Assembly: GCF_003007785.1 (NCBI RefSeq) | Contig: NZ_PXOH01000022.1 | Location: forward strand, 1-64,000 | Direction: 5' to 3' | Source: Aphanothece hegewaldii CCALA 016 | GTDB taxonomy: Bacteria > Cyanobacteriota > Cyanobacteriia > Cyanobacteriales > Microcystaceae | DNA length: 64,000 nt | Shown here: positions 18,228-26,526 of the stretch, piece after piece | Layout of the letters: each line of letters begins with the position of its first letter | Position numbering within the stretch: the first letter of the stretch is position 1 | Made by a program: the position numbers and the translations under genes | The notes under the pieces: model-generated | Database searches by the model: none | What the model was told of the DNA's origin: nothing | The model's input: only the letters and a program-made list of their open reading frames with translations

Positions 18228-18585
18228 TGATTAGTCCGGCCCTAGTTAATAACGTTTTTATCTCTTGCAAAAAATGCTCGTATTTACACTCTACCGCAGG
18301 AGGGCGTACTACGACTACTACTCGCCATCCGGGTATGATGTCTGCTAATAAGGCTCGGATTGCTCCTCTGATTTGCCGTTTTATGCGATTTCGGATGACT
18401 GATTTTTTACTAACTTTTTGACCGATGGATATCCCAAAACGAGTGGGTGAAAGCTGCATTACATGAGACGATACATCTTTTAAAACAATTAAAACAAGGT
18501 GAGAGGTCGCATGACGTTTTCCTTGTTCATATACTGCTTTAAAGTCGTTACGATGTTTGAGTCGATGGATTAAGGGCAATCCCAC
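18217..18585 (-). CDS. rnpA: Ribonuclease P protein component
   Basis: 122 residues, GTG start. The protein subunit assists RNase P RNA in 5' processing of tRNA precursors. The N-terminal block LIHRLKHRNDFKAVYEQGKR and the RNR motif VIRNRIKRQIRGA are diagnostic. It follows rpmH by 41 nt and overlaps the PH-domain gene by 11 nt, in the classic cluster. The RNA subunit gene rnpB is not in the window. Confidence 0.95.
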   Translation of the reverse strand: MGLPLIHRLKHRNDFKAVYEQGKRHATSHLVLIVLKDVSSHVMQLSPTRFGISIGQKVSKKSVIRNRIKRQIRGAIRALLADIIPGWRVVVVVRPPAVECKYEHFLQEIKTLLTRAGLINGH

Positions 18586-18626
18586 TGTATCTTATGTTTC
18601 ATCTCTTAAAGTAAGGTAGGAATGAT

Positions 18627-18764
18627 CTATACGCTCAGACGTTCACGTCCTTTTTTACGTCTACCTTGTAATACTTTTTGTCCCGTTGAGCTTTTCATTC
18701 TGGCTCTAAAACCAGAGGTTCTCTTTTGTTTGCGATTGGTTCCTTCTAATGTCCGCTTAGTCAC
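18627..18764 (-). CDS. rpmH: Ribosomal protein L34
   Basis: 45 residues read directly from the minus strand: a GTG start, then [35 protein letters not shown] and KKGRERLSV, ending in TAG. The protein is very basic, as L34 always is, and binds 23S rRNA in the large subunit. An AGGAG ribosome site lies about 8 nt before the GTG. The AT-rich gap upstream probably carries the promoter for the whole rpmH-rnpA-PH-yidC-khpB operon. Confidence 0.96.
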   Translation of the reverse strand: MTKRTLEGTNRKQKRTSGFRARMKSSTGQKVLQGRRKKGRERLSV

Positions 18765-18980
18765 GCTTTGTTTCTCCTGTTTTAGTCCTTAAAAACACAA
18801 TTTTTAATTATACCAAATATCTTTCTACTTTTCTATTATTACTGGTCAGGACTTCACAAAAAACAGCAGACAATCCCAAAATCTAAACAGCGATCCCAAG
18901 CCAAGCGCTCGTCAATAGACCTGCTATCCAGTTTTCGAGATTGTCGTAAAGGTCGTCTTCCTTGAAAATGGAGTCATCAA

Positions 18981-19694
18981 TTATTCGGCTGTAGCCAGTT
19001 CAGTACTACCTTTTTCACGACGACGGGTTAAGGTGTTAAAGAGCATGATACCAATGGCTTTGATCAAGTTGCCTTCTAATTCTTGGAATAATTTCATGTT
19101 CATCCCGAAAGCGTCATTAGCTTCGGTGACAATGCGATCTGCTGTTTCTTGATCAATTGGTAAGTCATTCATTGTCTGACGATATTGGTTTTTAAAAGCT
19201 TTCTCGTCAGAAATGTCTTTAAATTCATAAAAAGCGGTTCCACCGTTGTCTAGGTTCATCGCGTTTTGAGCGATTTTTTTGAGAATTTGTCCGCCAGATA
19301 AGTCTCCTAAGTAACGAGTATAGGAATGAGCGACCAATAATTCGGGGTTTGTTGCGGCTATGTCGTGAATTTGTTTGACATAAGCTGATCCGGCTGGAGA
19401 TGGTTTTACTTCGTTGCGCCAGTTGGCTCCATAGTAGAAGTATAGGTCTTGTTCTAATGCTTGTTTACGGTTTAATTCGGGAAAATAAATTTTAGATACG
19501 ATCGGATGTTGAGCTAGTCTTTCCATTTCTTCTTCCATTGCGGAATAGACAAAGTAAAGATTTGCGACTAATTTCCGATAGGAGTTTTTTTCGACAACAC
19601 CTTTGAGAAAGCACTTGACAAATCCTACATTTTCTGCCATTGTATGAGACTTTTTCGTTCCTTCCCGTAACTGAGTTGCTAAGTTAACGCTCAT
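18981..19694 (-). CDS. ho1: Heme oxygenase 1 (biliverdin-producing)
   Basis: 237 residues, the usual length of cyanobacterial HO1. It opens heme to biliverdin IXalpha, CO and iron using ferredoxin, the first step toward phycobilins and bilin chromophores. The proximal heme ligand is the His in KKSHTMAENVGFVKCFLKG near the N-terminus. The distal helix is AHSYTRYLGDLSGGQILKK, with its conserved Gly-rich turn. The C-terminal segment RRREKGSTELATAE is the usual variable tail. The gene is alone; a Fur-box-like palindrome lies about 95 nt upstream. Confidence 0.96.
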   Translation of the reverse strand: MSVNLATQLREGTKKSHTMAENVGFVKCFLKGVVEKNSYRKLVANLYFVYSAMEEEMERLAQHPIVSKIYFPELNRKQALEQDLYFYYGANWRNEVKPSPAGSAYVKQIHDIAATNPELLVAHSYTRYLGDLSGGQILKKIAQNAMNLDNGGTAFYEFKDISDEKAFKNQYRQTMNDLPIDQETADRIVTEANDAFGMNMKLFQELEGNLIKAIGIMLFNTLTRRREKGSTELATAE

Positions 19695-20285
19695 AATGAT
19701 GTTTCCTATACTTTTAGTAATTTGTAGGGGTGTATGATGAGTTACAAAAACTGAAAAACCGCCTAATTCGCTAGAGTAAACTTATTTGATGAGAATTTTC
19801 ATTAAGTTTTCTTACAACAATGCAGCTTAAATGTTGAAGCCAACGCCAAAAATCAATCAAGTCAAATTGAATGAGTAATTTTATATAAATAAAATTTATA
19901 TTTTTATTTACAATTAATTAAAATAATAGATACTTTTGCCATAATTCGGGAGCAATTCTCAAAGAAATTCAAATTAAGGCGATAGGAAGTGACAAAAAAG
20001 CTTTATATTACTGAGGCGCGTGTATTTTTTCACCAACCATGACTAATATAATTGATTAGCTTATCCAAACGTCCCATTTTCTCGCTGTACATAAATCTTA
20101 ATAATTCCCCGAAATTTGTTACAATTGTTCATGTAAACTTGAAAAAAAGGAATCAATCATTACTAAAATTCAATAAAATTAGACCTAACTTAGTAAACGT
20201 GCTTATAATCGGTACAGTATTCTTATTTTTAGATTACATTTTTTATCTTATTGTTACATAACCCTTTAGCGATAACTTTTTGGTG
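19695..20285. other. Long shared regulatory region between ho1 and rpaA
   Basis: About 590 bases between divergent genes. It holds a Fur-like palindrome nearer ho1, a GTTACAAT-TG-TTCATGTA sequence (20118-20135) resembling an imperfect HLR1 (RpaB) site, a TATAAT (20204-20209), and GTTACATA (20253-20260) close to rpaA. A 69-residue open frame inside (20052-20261) has composition typical of a chance ORF. No tRNA or strong hairpin is seen. Confidence 0.5.
19788..19806. promoter_or_regulatory. Fur-box-like palindrome upstream of ho1
   Basis: GATGAGAATTTTCATTAAG matches 12 of 19 positions of the classical Fur box and is a near-palindrome. Iron-dependent Fur control of heme oxygenase is known in some cyanobacteria. 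Binding here is inference. Confidence 0.35.
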
Positions 20286-21026
20286 ATGCCTCGAATACTC
20301 GTAATAGATGATGACGCTGCAATTTTAGAATTAGTCTCCATTAATTTGGAGATGGCTGGTTACGATATTAATCAAGCCGAAGATGGGATCAAAGGTCAAG
20401 CACTAGCGGTACAGATCCAGCCAGATCTAGTCATGCTAGATTTAATGTTACCCAAAGTGGATGGTTTTACCGTTTGTCAGCGACTAAGGCGAGACGATCG
20501 AACAGCCGATATCCCAATTTTGATGTTAACAGCGCTAGGACAAACACAAGACAAAGTAGAAGGTTTTAACGCTGGTGCAGATGATTATTTAACCAAACCG
20601 TTTGAAGTCGAAGAAATGTTAGCAAGAGTTCGCGCATTACTCAGACGGACCGATCGTATTCCCCAAGCGGCTAAACATTCTGAGATACTGAATTATGGAG
20701 CATTAACCCTAGTTCCCGAACGATTTGAGGCCATATGGTTTGGTAAGACTGTTAGATTAACTCATTTAGAATTTGAGCTACTGCACTGTTTATTACAGCG
20801 TCATGGTCAAACTGTTTCGCCGAGCGATATCTTAAAAGAAGTTTGGGGATACGATCCAGATGATGATATCGAAACAATTCGCGTTCATATTCGCCATTTG
20901 CGGACAAAATTAGAACCCGATCCGCGTCACCCTCGCTATATTAAAACAGTTTATGGCGCTGGCTATTGCTTAGAATTGCCTAATGCAGAACAGTTAATGC
21001 TAGATTCAGATGTAGCAAGCGCATAA
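20286..21026 (+). CDS. rpaA: Response regulator RpaA (clock output / phycobilisome-associated)
   Basis: 246 residues from the ATG at 20286 (in-frame TTG and GTG lie just upstream). OmpR/PhoB class: a receiver domain with the acidic pocket VIDDDAA and phospho-acceptor Asp52 in [13 protein letters not shown], a linker with [18 protein letters not shown], and a winged-helix DNA-binding domain with [18 protein letters not shown] and [19 protein letters not shown]. From memory the sequence tracks Synechocystis and Synechococcus RpaA very closely, better than RpaB. In Synechococcus, SasA phosphorylates RpaA and it drives circadian transcription; in Synechocystis it also affects phycobilisome coupling. 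The upstream gap is unusually long. Confidence 0.92.
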   Translation: MPRILVIDDDAAILELVSINLEMAGYDINQAEDGIKGQALAVQIQPDLVMLDLMLPKVDGFTVCQRLRRDDRTADIPILMLTALGQTQDKVEGFNAGADDYLTKPFEVEEMLARVRALLRRTDRIPQAAKHSEILNYGALTLVPERFEAIWFGKTVRLTHLEFELLHCLLQRHGQTVSPSDILKEVWGYDPDDDIETIRVHIRHLRTKLEPDPRHPRYIKTVYGAGYCLELPNAEQLMLDSDVASA

Positions 21027-21362
21027 AGAATAACTTGCGTTAATTTATTTAAAGGATGAGTAAGCTGAAAAAGATTAAAAAATTCAGCAACACCCATCCT
21101 CTGTATAAGTCAAAAATTTAGGTTTACGCTAATACTTATACTGAAGTCGCTTATTTAACTGTAAGATATTAATTATTGATAAGAGTTGAAAGATGACAAG
21201 CTCATAGCACTAGCAATTTCATTACTTCAATATTTGTTAAAAAAAGACTTCTGTAAAAGCAACTAAAATTAAAATTGCCAAATTAATTTTAATTTTGGTG
21301 AGATAAGATGAATTTAGGAGCAGAAACCCTGATTATTTTTAATCAGTAATAGCATATTTAGT
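21027..21362. other. Intergenic region downstream of rpaA with hairpins
   Basis: Holds two inverted repeats: GCAAGC...CTTGCG right at the rpaA stop (about 21014-21039) and a larger two-part stem from AGGATG to CATCCT (21053-21100) with inner stem GCTGAA/TTCAGC. Neither is followed by a clear T-run, so they are only possible 3'-end structures. The rest is AT-rich leader of the next gene. Confidence 0.5.
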
Positions 21363-21971
21363 ATGAGTTGGACGATAAAAAAGCAAGTTTTTTTTCAAGC
21401 GATCAGTTTAAATGTATTAATAGCAATCTTGGCAAGTGTTGTCTCATCTGAGCTAAAAGTAATGGCCCAATCAAAGTATATATGGTATAACTGCATGACT
21501 CGTGAAGTGTTTACCCCAGAAAAACGAGCTTGGTGCAATCGTTGGAAAACCTTACAAAATGCTACTTATACCGTACCAACAAACTTTGAGCCAAACGCTG
21601 AGTATATTACCGTCACACTGAATAATGGTCGTTATCAACGAGAAGATAGTCGCTTCTTCGTCGAACTCGTTAACGAAAAAGGATGGCTTGCTTTTGGTGA
21701 TCTCAACAATGACGGAAAGGAAGATGTGGCAGCTATCTTCGGAGTAAGTTTAGATCCTGATGGTAAAAAGGTTGCGACATATCTAACAGCAGTATTAGAT
21801 ATTGACGGAAAAGCACAGGCACTAACTCCAGTTAGACTAGGAGAGCGAATTATGCTTAACAATTCTCTTACCATTAATAATAGCCGTATTACAGTACCTT
21901 TTTTAACTCAAACGGAGGTATTTGAGCGCTTTTATGTTATTGATGGAACTACCGTAAAATCTTTACAGTAA
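21363..21971 (+). CDS. Secreted hypothetical protein with FG-GAP-like strand
   Basis: 202 residues. An N-terminal hydrophobic segment (about residues 8-36) ends in VMAQS, compatible with a signal peptide. Two Cys residues (YNCMTREVF and RAWCNRW) could form a disulfide after export. The centre has LAFGDLNNDGKEDVAAIFGV, a Ca-binding-type DxNxDGxxD loop seen in FG-GAP-like repeats. I recognise no named family. It converges with dnaA, 36 nt apart. Confidence 0.7.
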   Translation: MSWTIKKQVFFQAISLNVLIAILASVVSSELKVMAQSKYIWYNCMTREVFTPEKRAWCNRWKTLQNATYTVPTNFEPNAEYITVTLNNGRYQREDSRFFVELVNEKGWLAFGDLNNDGKEDVAAIFGVSLDPDGKKVATYLTAVLDIDGKAQALTPVRLGERIMLNNSLTINNSRITVPFLTQTEVFERFYVIDGTTVKSLQ

Positions 21972-22007
21972 TTTTAATGTAAGGTTGAGAAATCCGATAC
22001 TTTTTTA

Positions 22008-23372
22008 CTAAGGGGAGGAAGTCAACGTTAACTGTTTAATGCGATCATTGAGTTGAGATAAAGTCTGTCTAAGATGAAAATCTTTTTGTTGTAGTTGGTT
22101 AATCTTATCACAGCTATACATTACCGTTGTGTGATCCTTGCCACCAAATTCTTCACCAATACGAGGTAAACTCAGATCTGTGTGTTGTCGCATCAAATAC
22201 ATCCCAACTTGTCTAGCTAAACTAATTTCTCGACGACGCGAGTTACTTTTGAGATCTTCAACGGATACCTTAAACACATCAGAAATGAGGTTGATCAGAA
22301 TGTCTGGAGAAGTCACCAAGCGATCGACTGGAGGGTTTAAAACGGGTGCAAGATTATCCACTGTCATCGGTAATGCAGAAATCGAAATATAAGTAATTGC
22401 TCGTAATAAAGCCCCTTCTAATTCACGTATATTAGAAGTATAGTTGGTTGCTAGATATTCGATGACATCTCGCGGTAATTGCATATTTTCGTAAGCGACT
22501 TTTTTCTGTAAAATGGCGATGCGAGTTTCTAAGTCGGGTACTTGAATATCTGCGATTAAACCCATCGAAAAGCGCGAAATCAGACGATCTTGCAAGCTAG
22601 GAATGTATTTAGGTGGACGGTCTGAAGCAATGACGACTTGTTTTCCTGCTTCGTATAAAGTATTAAAGGTGTGGAAAAATTCTTCTTGGGTGTATTCTTT
22701 TCCTTCAATAAATTGGATATCATCGACGAGGAGTACATCGGCTGTACGATAATGCTCACGAAACTTTTCTAGACTATCTTGACGAATGGCTGCAATTAAA
22801 TCATTGGTAAATTGTTCGGTGGAAACATAAAAAATATTAGAAGTAGGATAGCATTCTAAACGATAGTGGGCGATCGCTTGCATTAGATGAGTTTTCCCTA
22901 GTCCGACACCTCCACACAAAAACAATGGATTAAAATCTCGTCCTGGTGACTCAGCAACGGACAACGCAGCAGCATGAGCCATACGATTAGTGGGACCAAC
23001 GACAAAACGAGAAAATGTGTATCTTGGATTTAGTTTAGAAGGTTTTGGGTGTTCTGTGCCATCTACACTTTCTATCACTGTATTTAGCTCAATATGGTCA
23101 GGTTCCCCTAAAATTGCCCCATTTTCCCCAGTCGTTAAGTAAATTTCAATTGGATGACCTAAGATTTCTTGCACAGCTTCTGCAATAATTTTTAGATAGT
23201 TTTTCTGTAAATGATTCAAAATAAAAGGATTAGCCGCCTCAATAACTAAACAGTGATCCTGTAAGTCTTTGAGTTTTGCCGTTTGAATCCAAGTTTCAAA
23301 AGCGGGACGGGTTAACTGAGACTGGAGACGTTCAAGAACTTGATTCCAAAAAGTTTGAGCAGAGATAGACAC
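22008..23372 (-). CDS. dnaA: Chromosomal replication initiator DnaA
   Basis: 454 residues, GTG start. DnaA binds oriC boxes and opens the DNA. The N-terminal domain I (FWNQVLERLQSQL...FETWIQTAKL) is followed by a short linker, the AAA+ domain with Walker A GGVGLGKTHLMQA, Walker B LLVDDIQFIEGKEYTQEEFFHTFN and sensor blocks, and the C-terminal DNA-binding domain with GGKDHTTVMYSCDKI. No cluster of DnaA boxes is seen around it, so this is probably not the origin itself, in line with cyanobacteria where dnaA is often unlinked from oriC or dispensable. It is transcribed toward rpaA. Confidence 0.96.
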   Translation of the reverse strand: MSISAQTFWNQVLERLQSQLTRPAFETWIQTAKLKDLQDHCLVIEAANPFILNHLQKNYLKIIAEAVQEILGHPIEIYLTTGENGAILGEPDHIELNTVIESVDGTEHPKPSKLNPRYTFSRFVVGPTNRMAHAAALSVAESPGRDFNPLFLCGGVGLGKTHLMQAIAHYRLECYPTSNIFYVSTEQFTNDLIAAIRQDSLEKFREHYRTADVLLVDDIQFIEGKEYTQEEFFHTFNTLYEAGKQVVIASDRPPKYIPSLQDRLISRFSMGLIADIQVPDLETRIAILQKKVAYENMQLPRDVIEYLATNYTSNIRELEGALLRAITYISISALPMTVDNLAPVLNPPVDRLVTSPDILINLISDVFKVSVEDLKSNSRRREISLARQVGMYLMRQHTDLSLPRIGEEFGGKDHTTVMYSCDKINQLQQKDFHLRQTLSQLNDRIKQLTLTSSP

Positions 23373-23455
23373 AGGTTTACAAGATCTAAAAAATGTACGC
23401 GAACAAGGCGGGTCACTTCATTATATCCATGTAGAAAATAGGAGATAGGATCGCC

Positions 23456-24100
23456 TTAACCTTCTTGTAACTTTTGTCCGATGCGTGGTTCGGTTCCAGC
23501 GATAAGACGCTCAATATTACTACGATGTCGTACTATTACATAAATCCCCGCAAAAGCCGCAAAAAGTATATAAGGTAGGGGTTGTTGTAATAAAATCATC
23601 AGGAATGGAACAGCGATCGCACCTGTGATCGAACTAAAAGAAACAATGCGAGATATCCCTAAAACGGCGAGAAAACTGCCTAATGTTCCTAAACCCACCC
23701 AAGGACACATCATCAACAATACGCCTAAACTGGTGGCGACGGATTTTCCACCGCTAAAATTAAGGAATACAGATTTACTATGACCGATTAAGGATGCGAT
23801 CCCAGCTAGAGTGATTAACCAAAATTTCCAAGTTTCAGGAAACGGGTTAATGTCGGTTGTATAAATGCTTTTGGCTAATGCGATCGCTCCAACTCCTTTA
23901 AGTAAATCAATGACTAAAACGGTTATTCCTGCTGGTTTTCCTAGATTTCTTAGTACATTTGTTGCACCTGTTGATCCCGATCCATGTTCTCTGATATCGA
24001 TCCCTTTAAGATATTTTCCGAGTAAATATCCTGTGGGAATGGAACCGAGTAGATAGGCAAATAGGATCAATAAACCACTGGCTAAAAAAGGATTGATCAT
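23456..24100 (-). CDS. plsY: Glycerol-3-phosphate acyltransferase PlsY
   Basis: 214 residues from the ATG at 24098-24100. A longer frame starting at 24157 would overlap the upstream gene by 52 nt and adds a non-conserved head. PlsY acylates glycerol-3-phosphate with acyl-phosphate, the first step of phospholipid synthesis. Motifs: GSIPTGYLLGKYLKGIDIRE with the following GSGSTGATNVLRNLGKP, then GHSKSVFLNFSGGKSVATSLG, and a C-terminal block IVRHRSNIERLIAGTEPRIG. About five transmembrane segments. It follows the DUF3086 gene by 5 nt, so the two are co-transcribed. Confidence 0.95.
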   Translation of the reverse strand: MINPFLASGLLILFAYLLGSIPTGYLLGKYLKGIDIREHGSGSTGATNVLRNLGKPAGITVLVIDLLKGVGAIALAKSIYTTDINPFPETWKFWLITLAGIASLIGHSKSVFLNFSGGKSVATSLGVLLMMCPWVGLGTLGSFLAVLGISRIVSFSSITGAIAVPFLMILLQQPLPYILFAAFAGIYVIVRHRSNIERLIAGTEPRIGQKLQEG

Positions 24101-24105
24101 TTGTA

Positions 24106-25290
24106 TTAGAAAGAGTAACTTGACATCTGTTGCGGATCGAGCGCAAAGGCTAACCACAAGGGGAATTGTAGCAGGGAAAGGTTGATCCGGTCTTCGGTGT
24201 CATCAATGATAATCAACGGTAGTAATTTTTCTTCCATCAAGCGATCAGCTTTTTGTAATAATGCTTCTGGAGATTCAAATAAAACAACGCCTCTTTCTGG
24301 TCCAAAATCAGCGCGAGAGATGCCTAAACAGTCTTGTAGCCCTCTGCGCCATTCGCCTAGTCTTTCGGGGCTATCGGCTAATACGAGTGTCCGACAGCGA
24401 TCGTTATGAATATTGCGTAAGATGGAAATGATTGATGAAGCAATCAAGATATTTTGTAAACGGCTGCCCATTCCTCGAACTGCACCGCGCCCACCTTGAT
24501 TAAAAAACCAGTTTTGGACTCGTTCGGCGTGGATTGGTTCAAATGTACGCCGTAATTGCCAAGCTGGGCCATAATAATCGGGACGACTGCGATATTGATC
24601 TAATAGTTCTCGGATACGACGATTTTGGTCTGAGAAGCCTTGTTTAGCGAATTGGGGCTGTTGAGGTTCATTTTGAGGTCGGGTACCTCCAGATACGAAG
24701 GGACGTTCTATAGGGCGTTCTGGGGGTTCATAACTGGGTAATTCTAATTGTTCGGCGGCGGCGGCTAAATCTTGTAAACTACCGACTAAGTATTCTTTAA
24801 ATCCTTGAACGCGGATGGCTAAATCTTGGGAGACACCCGCAAAAGTGGTTCGCATTTCTTCCCTAATGCGATCGCGTCTGCGTTCGAGTTGTTCGATAGA
24901 AATTTCAAGAGCTTGTTTTTGCTGTTCTAGTTCTTTTACGCCCTCTTTTACCATTTTCTCGATGTTTTTTTGCACATCTTGAACTTGTTCGGCTAAAATG
25001 CGTTCTTTTTCGGCTTTTAGGTTAGTGACTTCGGTTTCTAGTTGTTTTTTTTGACTTTTTAAGTTTTCTATTTCCTGTTGGATGGAGTCGTCTGCTTGTT
25101 GGGACAAAATGGGGACACTGATTTCTTCTGGTTTTGCTGCTATTTTTAAAATTTCTACTTCTGTGTTTTCTTCGTCATCTTCATCAAAAGGAGATGGTAA
25201 AACATCAAATTCTTTAGAATTTGTTTTGACTTCATCATCTTTTTTAAGAGGCAAATCATCTAATGATTTGAGGAATTCTTCCGAGTTCAT
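24106..25290 (-). CDS. DUF3086 protein with N-terminal coiled coil
   Basis: 394 residues from the ATG at 25288-25290 (a longer frame to 25350 would run into the upstream gene). An acidic N-terminus is followed by a long coiled coil (about residues 65-150, heptad-rich ENLKSQKKQLETEVTNLKAE). The DUF3086 region (about 225-390) contains SRPDYYGPAWQLRRTFEPIH, VQNWFFNQGGRGAVRGMG and TLVLADSPERLGEWRRGLQD. The domain is a cyanobacterial/plastid-lineage family of unknown function. The plsY-DUF3086-DUF3119 order is a conserved cyanobacterial arrangement, suggesting a membrane-lipid or envelope role. Confidence 0.88.
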   Translation of the reverse strand: MNSEEFLKSLDDLPLKKDDEVKTNSKEFDVLPSPFDEDDEENTEVEILKIAAKPEEISVPILSQQADDSIQQEIENLKSQKKQLETEVTNLKAEKERILAEQVQDVQKNIEKMVKEGVKELEQQKQALEISIEQLERRRDRIREEMRTTFAGVSQDLAIRVQGFKEYLVGSLQDLAAAAEQLELPSYEPPERPIERPFVSGGTRPQNEPQQPQFAKQGFSDQNRRIRELLDQYRSRPDYYGPAWQLRRTFEPIHAERVQNWFFNQGGRGAVRGMGSRLQNILIASSIISILRNIHNDRCRTLVLADSPERLGEWRRGLQDCLGISRADFGPERGVVLFESPEALLQKADRLMEEKLLPLIIIDDTEDRINLSLLQFPLWLAFALDPQQMSSYSF

Positions 25291-25319
25291 TAATTCTATA
25301 TACCTATTTTTTTTAATTT

Positions 25320-25706
25320 TTATTCTTTGCTGCAATACTTTTCTAAGCAAGTTCTAAGCATTTTAGCATCAAAGATAATCGGTAAAAAGTGAATACTCTT
25401 GACTTCTTTAAAATAAAAAAGAATCGGAACCTTTGACCAGAAAATTTCCCAGTTTTGCCAATCTTGGTAGGGAAACTGACGAATCAATTGACCCGAACGA
25501 TAGACATCTAAGGCTGTTTCCGTAAATTGTAGCCTAATTGCTACCGTCTGAAACATCAAAAATAGACCAAACAGTGAGAAAATTCCACCGATCCAAGGTT
25601 GAATCAGTAAAATTGGTAATGAAAGACCAACTAGCACCAATGGTATTTTGTAATTGGGTGCTAATTCTACTGAAGTCGTTACAGAAGACGAATTAACGCT
25701 AGTCAT
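25320..25706 (-). CDS. DUF3119 membrane protein
   Basis: 128 residues from the ATG at 25704-25706; an upstream in-frame start would add 11 residues. Two adjacent hydrophobic segments (about residues 19-55) precede a soluble part with FPYQDWQNWEIFWSKVPILFYF and a C-terminal helix rich in Cys/Lys. DUF3119 occurs in cyanobacteria and plants. It is the first gene of the DUF3119-DUF3086-plsY unit, all minus strand with gaps of 29 and 5 nt. Confidence 0.85.
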   Translation of the reverse strand: MTSVNSSSVTTSVELAPNYKIPLVLVGLSLPILLIQPWIGGIFSLFGLFLMFQTVAIRLQFTETALDVYRSGQLIRQFPYQDWQNWEIFWSKVPILFYFKEVKSIHFLPIIFDAKMLRTCLEKYCSKE

Positions 25707-25872
25707 TGGTTGCTCACAGCTTCTAACAGACAATCCCATTGTACAGAAAAAGCTTAACCACCCGTAGAAAGATCATAAAAACGCTAGTAGAGTGGGTCTT
25801 AGCTCATCCTACCGAAGAGTGAGATATTATAGAGAAGTCCACAAAAGCCGAATAGCGATCAATAGTCAATAT

Positions 25873-26145
25873 ATGCAAGCAATTTTGTTAAGCCGTGAAG
25901 AGGTAGCCCGACGCGCCAAGCAATTGTATGAAAGCAGCATTCGCTCATTAGTGGAGACAGAAGAGAACATTGGCAAGATGGTTATTATTGACATTGAGAC
26001 AGGTGACTACGAAGTTGATGAGACTGGCTTAGAAGCTGCACACAACTTGAATGCTTTGCATCCATTTGCTAGGCTTTTTGGGATTCGTATTGGATATAAT
26101 GTGGCTGCTTCGTTGGGTGGTGTAATGGAGCGTGTCAGCAAGTGA
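25873..26145 (+). CDS. Small protein upstream of DTGF aspartic protease (possible antitoxin-like partner)
   Basis: 90 residues from the ATG at 25873; the frame stays open further upstream without a better start. N-terminal helix MQAILLSREEVARRAKQLYESSIRSLVET, then GKMVIIDIETGDYEVDETGLEAAHNL, a pattern seen in small cyanobacterial proteins paired with clan AA aspartic proteases. The stop codon overlaps the GTG of the next gene by 4 nt (GTGA), so the two are translationally coupled. Function unknown. Confidence 0.7.
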   Translation: MQAILLSREEVARRAKQLYESSIRSLVETEENIGKMVIIDIETGDYEVDETGLEAAHNLNALHPFARLFGIRIGYNVAASLGGVMERVSK

Positions 26146-26515
26146 TTTCTGGGATTGTGATTGATAGACACGCGATCATTTCATTGACATTTCTTCTTCT
26201 CAATGGAGGGACATTTCCAATTGAGTTTGTCATAGACACAGGTTTTACCGACTATTTATGTTTACCACCAGAAGCAGTTATGCTGTTAAGGTTGCCGTTT
26301 CTGTATGACCTCTCTGTAAACTTAGCTGACAACAGTGAAGTTACAGTGGCAGTTCATGAAGCAACCATTCTGTGGGATGGAGAAAAACGAGCCGTTCGTA
26401 CATTTGCAACAGGGCGACGACCACTGATTGGAACAGCTTTACAGCTTTGCTGAACGAGCAAGAACTTGTGATTCAGTTTACGGAAGGTGGCTTAGTGACG
26501 CTCAACGAGTTGTAA
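26142..26515 (+). pseudogene. Clan AA aspartic protease (DTGF family), frameshifted near its C-terminus
   Basis: The first 103 residues read through with a GTG start. The catalytic motif is in FVIDTGFTDYLCLP, the DTGF signature of the AF_0612-like family of small retropepsin-type proteases. At 26433-26448 the 8-mer ACAGCTTT occurs twice in tandem and shifts the frame, ending the protein in GTALQLC. If one 8-mer is removed the frame continues GTALLNEQELVIQF then TEGGLVTLNEL to a TAA at 26513-26515, which is the family's normal C-terminus. The catalytic Asp is upstream of the break, so a truncated enzyme might still be made. Confidence 0.8.
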
Positions 26516-26526
26516 ACCACAACCAC

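Noticed and set aside
18891..18965. Short minus-strand frame encoding ...DDLYDNLENWIAGLLTSAWLGIAV after ho1
   Set aside because: Looks like a small membrane peptide end, but there is no ATG, GTG or TTG start in a sensible place and no family match.
20052..20261. 69-codon open frame upstream of rpaA
   Set aside because: Hydrophobic, AT-driven composition, no ribosome site, and it lies in the regulatory region; most likely chance.
22660..22690. DnaA-box-like TTTTCCACA (minus) inside dnaA, with another at about 15413 in mntC
   Set aside because: Single isolated matches inside coding sequence; no cluster or AT-rich unwinding region, so no oriC call.
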